Source: an uncultured Sphingorhabdus sp.
GTDB taxonomy: Bacteria; Pseudomonadota; Alphaproteobacteria; Sphingomonadales; Sphingomonadaceae
NCBI GenBank assembly: GCA_937873665.1
Contig: CALMYW010000442.1
Location: 1 to 8,944, forward strand
Reading direction: 5' to 3'
Length of the DNA: 8,944 nucleotides
Shown here: one piece after another, positions 8,875 through 8,944 of the stretch
Numbering within the stretch: the first letter of the stretch is position 1
How the letters are laid out: each line of letters starts with the position of its first letter
Translations under genes and position numbers: made by a program
The notes under the pieces: generated by a model
What the model was told of the DNA's origin: nothing
Seen by the model: the letters and a program-made list of their open reading frames with translations, nothing else
Databases searched by the model: none

Positions 8875-8944
8875 ACGCGGCGACGGACGGGGGCGCGATG
8901 CGATACGCGGGACGGATCAGCCAGTGGAATGACGAGAAGGGCTT
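8871..8944 (+). CDS. Cold-shock-domain protein, N-terminus only (cut by window edge)
   Basis: Only about 24 residues are visible. After an Ala/Gly/Asp-rich lead they read MRYAGRISQWNDEKG, the start of a cold-shock (OB-fold) domain in which W-N-D-E-K-G-F-G-F is the first RNA-binding strand. In xanthomonads such a start is often followed by a DUF1294 membrane domain, but that part is outside the window. The ATG at 8871 overlaps the DUF2200 stop (ATGA); a second in-frame ATG at 8898, nine codons on and preceded by a G-rich stretch, would place the domain directly at the N-terminus and may be the true start. The protein probably binds single-stranded nucleic acid. Confidence 0.72.
   Translation, partial: MNAATDGGAMRYAGRISQWNDEKG

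Overview
The window looks like a stretch of chromosome from a GC-rich gammaproteobacterium, most likely a member of the Xanthomonadaceae. The evidence is the very high GC of the flanking genes (one hand-counted 60-base line, 541-600, is 80% GC), a CCCTCTCCC/GGGAGAGGG hairpin repeat of the kind common in xanthomonads, and the types of housekeeping genes on the right. No species can be named from the sequence alone. All genes I accept lie on the + strand.

Layout. Positions 1-271 hold no convincing gene, only the hairpin repeat (159-202). A lipoprotein of unknown function follows (272-943). From about 1000 to 7239 there is a defence cassette. It begins with a tightly overlapping three-gene unit: a small class I methyltransferase-fold protein with a perfect SAM-binding motif but no N/DPPY catalytic motif (1000-1653); an Eco57I/TaqI-like adenine methyltransferase with NPPYQ but a degenerate SAM motif and a zinc-ribbon-like insertion (1650-3233); and an 848-residue protein joining a GIY-YIG-type nuclease domain to a superfamily 2 helicase/translocase (3226-5772). 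Next come a 116-residue protein whose layout recalls a single sliding-clamp (DnaN) domain (5822-6172) and an Mrr-like restriction endonuclease with a PUA/EVE-like N-terminal domain (6235-7239). After the cassette lie a small protein whose motif order resembles alkyltransferase-like proteins (7275-7571), a membrane-anchored NERD-domain protein (7590-8483), a DUF2200 protein (8524-8874) and the start of a cold-shock-domain protein cut by the window edge (8871-8944).

How the genes may work together. The first three form a restriction-modification-like operon: methylation by the paired methyltransferases would mark self DNA, and the GIY-YIG/helicase protein would translocate on and cut unmarked DNA. 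The Mrr-like protein could add modification-dependent (type IV-like) restriction. The clamp-like protein sits between these modules and has no obvious conventional restriction role. The most interesting points are the complementary motif losses in the two methyltransferases, the clamp-like protein inside the cassette, and the alkyltransferase-like small protein beside it. Family assignments rest on motif reading by eye; no searches were run.
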